A DNA stretch of 64,000 nucleotides, from positions 310,001 through 374,000 of the forward strand of contig NZ_CP036273.1 in NCBI RefSeq assembly GCF_007747215.1. Reading direction: 5' to 3'. The DNA is from Urbifossiella limnaea (GTDB lineage Bacteria > Planctomycetota > Planctomycetia > Gemmatales > Gemmataceae). Shown here one piece after another: positions 63,430-64,000 of the stretch (its first letter is position 1; each line of letters opens with the position of its first letter). The position numbers and the translations under genes are program-made. The notes under the pieces are model-generated. The model was not told the origin of the DNA. It saw nothing but the letters and a program-made list of their open reading frames with translations, and did not search any database.

Positions 63430-63867
63430 GTGATCGCGTTTGCCGGCGACCGCCAGTTCCCGCAGCCGGTTTCGGCCGTCGCCGAGGCGCTGGCGGACGT
63501 GGCCTGGCTGGTCGCCACGCTCCCCGACGTGCAGGTGACGACCGCGGCCCCGGACCACGCCGCGTGGCGGATGAAGCCGAAGCTCGCCTTCATGGCCGGC
63601 CACCTCGACACGACGATGCACCGCACCGAGCACCGGCACGGCGAGGTGGTCGGCTTCCGGGTGGTCACGAAGGCCGTCGGCGCGACGAGCACGGTGACTA
63701 TCCGGCTGGCGTTCCACGACGCCGACGGCGGCACCCGGGTGGCGTGGACGGGCGAGCTGGCCGAGGTGACGGGCCTGCTGAAGATGGTGCCGAAGGGGCT
63801 GCTCCAGGCGACGGCCGAGAAGGTGATCGGCGACGTGTGGGTGGCGGTGGCGGCGCGGCTGGGGTGA
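63430..63867 (+). CDS. SRPBCC (CoxG-like) family protein
   Basis: A 145-residue soluble helix-grip-fold protein: start MIAFAGDRQFPQPVSAVAEAL, middle GHLDTTMHRTEHRHGEVVGFRV, and a final long helix LLKMVPKGLLQATAEKVIGDVWVAVA. Similar to CoxG/START-type lipid or ligand binders. GTG start with an AAAGGATG ribosome-binding site. It stands alone, divergent from the desaturase; a lipid-related role is only a guess. Confidence 0.75.
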   Translation: MIAFAGDRQFPQPVSAVAEALADVAWLVATLPDVQVTTAAPDHAAWRMKPKLAFMAGHLDTTMHRTEHRHGEVVGFRVVTKAVGATSTVTIRLAFHDADGGTRVAWTGELAEVTGLLKMVPKGLLQATAEKVIGDVWVAVAARLG

Positions 63868-63889
63868 CCGCGCCGCCCGGCCGGCGACC

Positions 63890-64000
63890 TCAGTTCTTCT
63901 TGCCCCCCGCCGTCGGCGGCGCCACGGCCGTCAGCAGGTCGTCCCAGTACGTCGGCAGCCGGTCCCACGGGTTCGGCATCCGGGCGTCCGTCACGAACAC
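63890..64000 (-). CDS. C-terminal end of an unidentified gene
   Basis: Only the last 36 residues lie in the window: VFVTDARMPNPWDRLP, then TYWDDLLTAVAPPTAGGKKN before the TGA. No domain can be assigned. Codon use is like that of neighbouring genes. Confidence 0.55.
   Translation of the reverse strand: MFVTDARMPNPWDRLPTYWDDLLTAVAPPTAGGKKN

Overview
The window is a high-GC (roughly 70%), gene-dense chromosomal segment. It most resembles a planctomycete of the Gemmata group. That placement is an inference from content: a Cx-P-x-R sulfatase, a DUF1501 Tat-exported protein, a ceramidase-like protein, a thioredoxin/CxxCH/PDZ protein, a CBM9-like protein, a membrane Ser/Thr kinase, secreted Pro/Ala-rich proteins and many GTG starts. 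High GC leaves very long open frames opposite and across real genes; these are not reported as genes.

Layout. 1-15 kb: 5' part of NADP isocitrate dehydrogenase (icd), a giant alpha-2-macroglobulin, sulfatase, Ser/Thr kinase, a zinc-ribbon membrane protein, a secreted nitrilase-fold hydrolase and a sugar isomerase/epimerase-like protein. 15-25 kb: a divergent ileS, a secreted repeat-poor protein, a vWA protein, a thioredoxin/haem/PDZ protein, a ceramidase-like protein and a second nitrilase-fold hydrolase. 25-30 kb: DUF1501 protein and a sulfonate/nitrate-type ABC importer operon headed by a small heptad-repeat protein. 30.3-34.1 kb: a tightly coupled trio (asparagine-synthetase-like PP-loop enzyme, radical SAM enzyme, halogenase-like flavoprotein) that looks like an undescribed small-molecule or peptide-modifying pathway. 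34-43.7 kb: esterase, YHS-like protein, DUF2007-like zinc-ribbon protein, RluA-type pseudouridine synthase, CBM9-like protein, pxpA-pxpC without pxpB, a TPR protein and an aminotransferase that lacks its catalytic lysine. 43.8-61.8 kb: all 14 respiratory complex I genes in order nuoA-N, interrupted by three non-nuo genes. 61.9-64 kb: a small AT-hook/helical DNA-binding-like protein, an acyl desaturase, an SRPBCC protein and the 3' end of one more gene.

Regulation and non-coding structure. A perfect Rex-type operator (TTGTGAA-N4-TTCACAA) sits just before a -10 box ahead of nuoA, which suggests that NADH/NAD+ ratio controls complex I. A degenerate copy lies in front of nuoJ. The window carries at least five families of short palindromic or shared repeats: a REP-like CCGCTTGCGGC family (8 sites), large nested palindromes (3 sites), GACAGGATAACAGGATG palindromes (2), GAATGAC-heptamer palindromes (2) and a 55-bp element (2). 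Most of the larger gaps inside the nuo operon hold one of these repeats. Four direct and one inverted TCACACCC boxes precede the small DNA-binding-like gene at 61964, and a recurrent TA(T/C)NAT -10 box is found 25-75 bp before many starts.

No tRNA, rRNA, CRISPR array, integrase, transposase or replication origin was seen.
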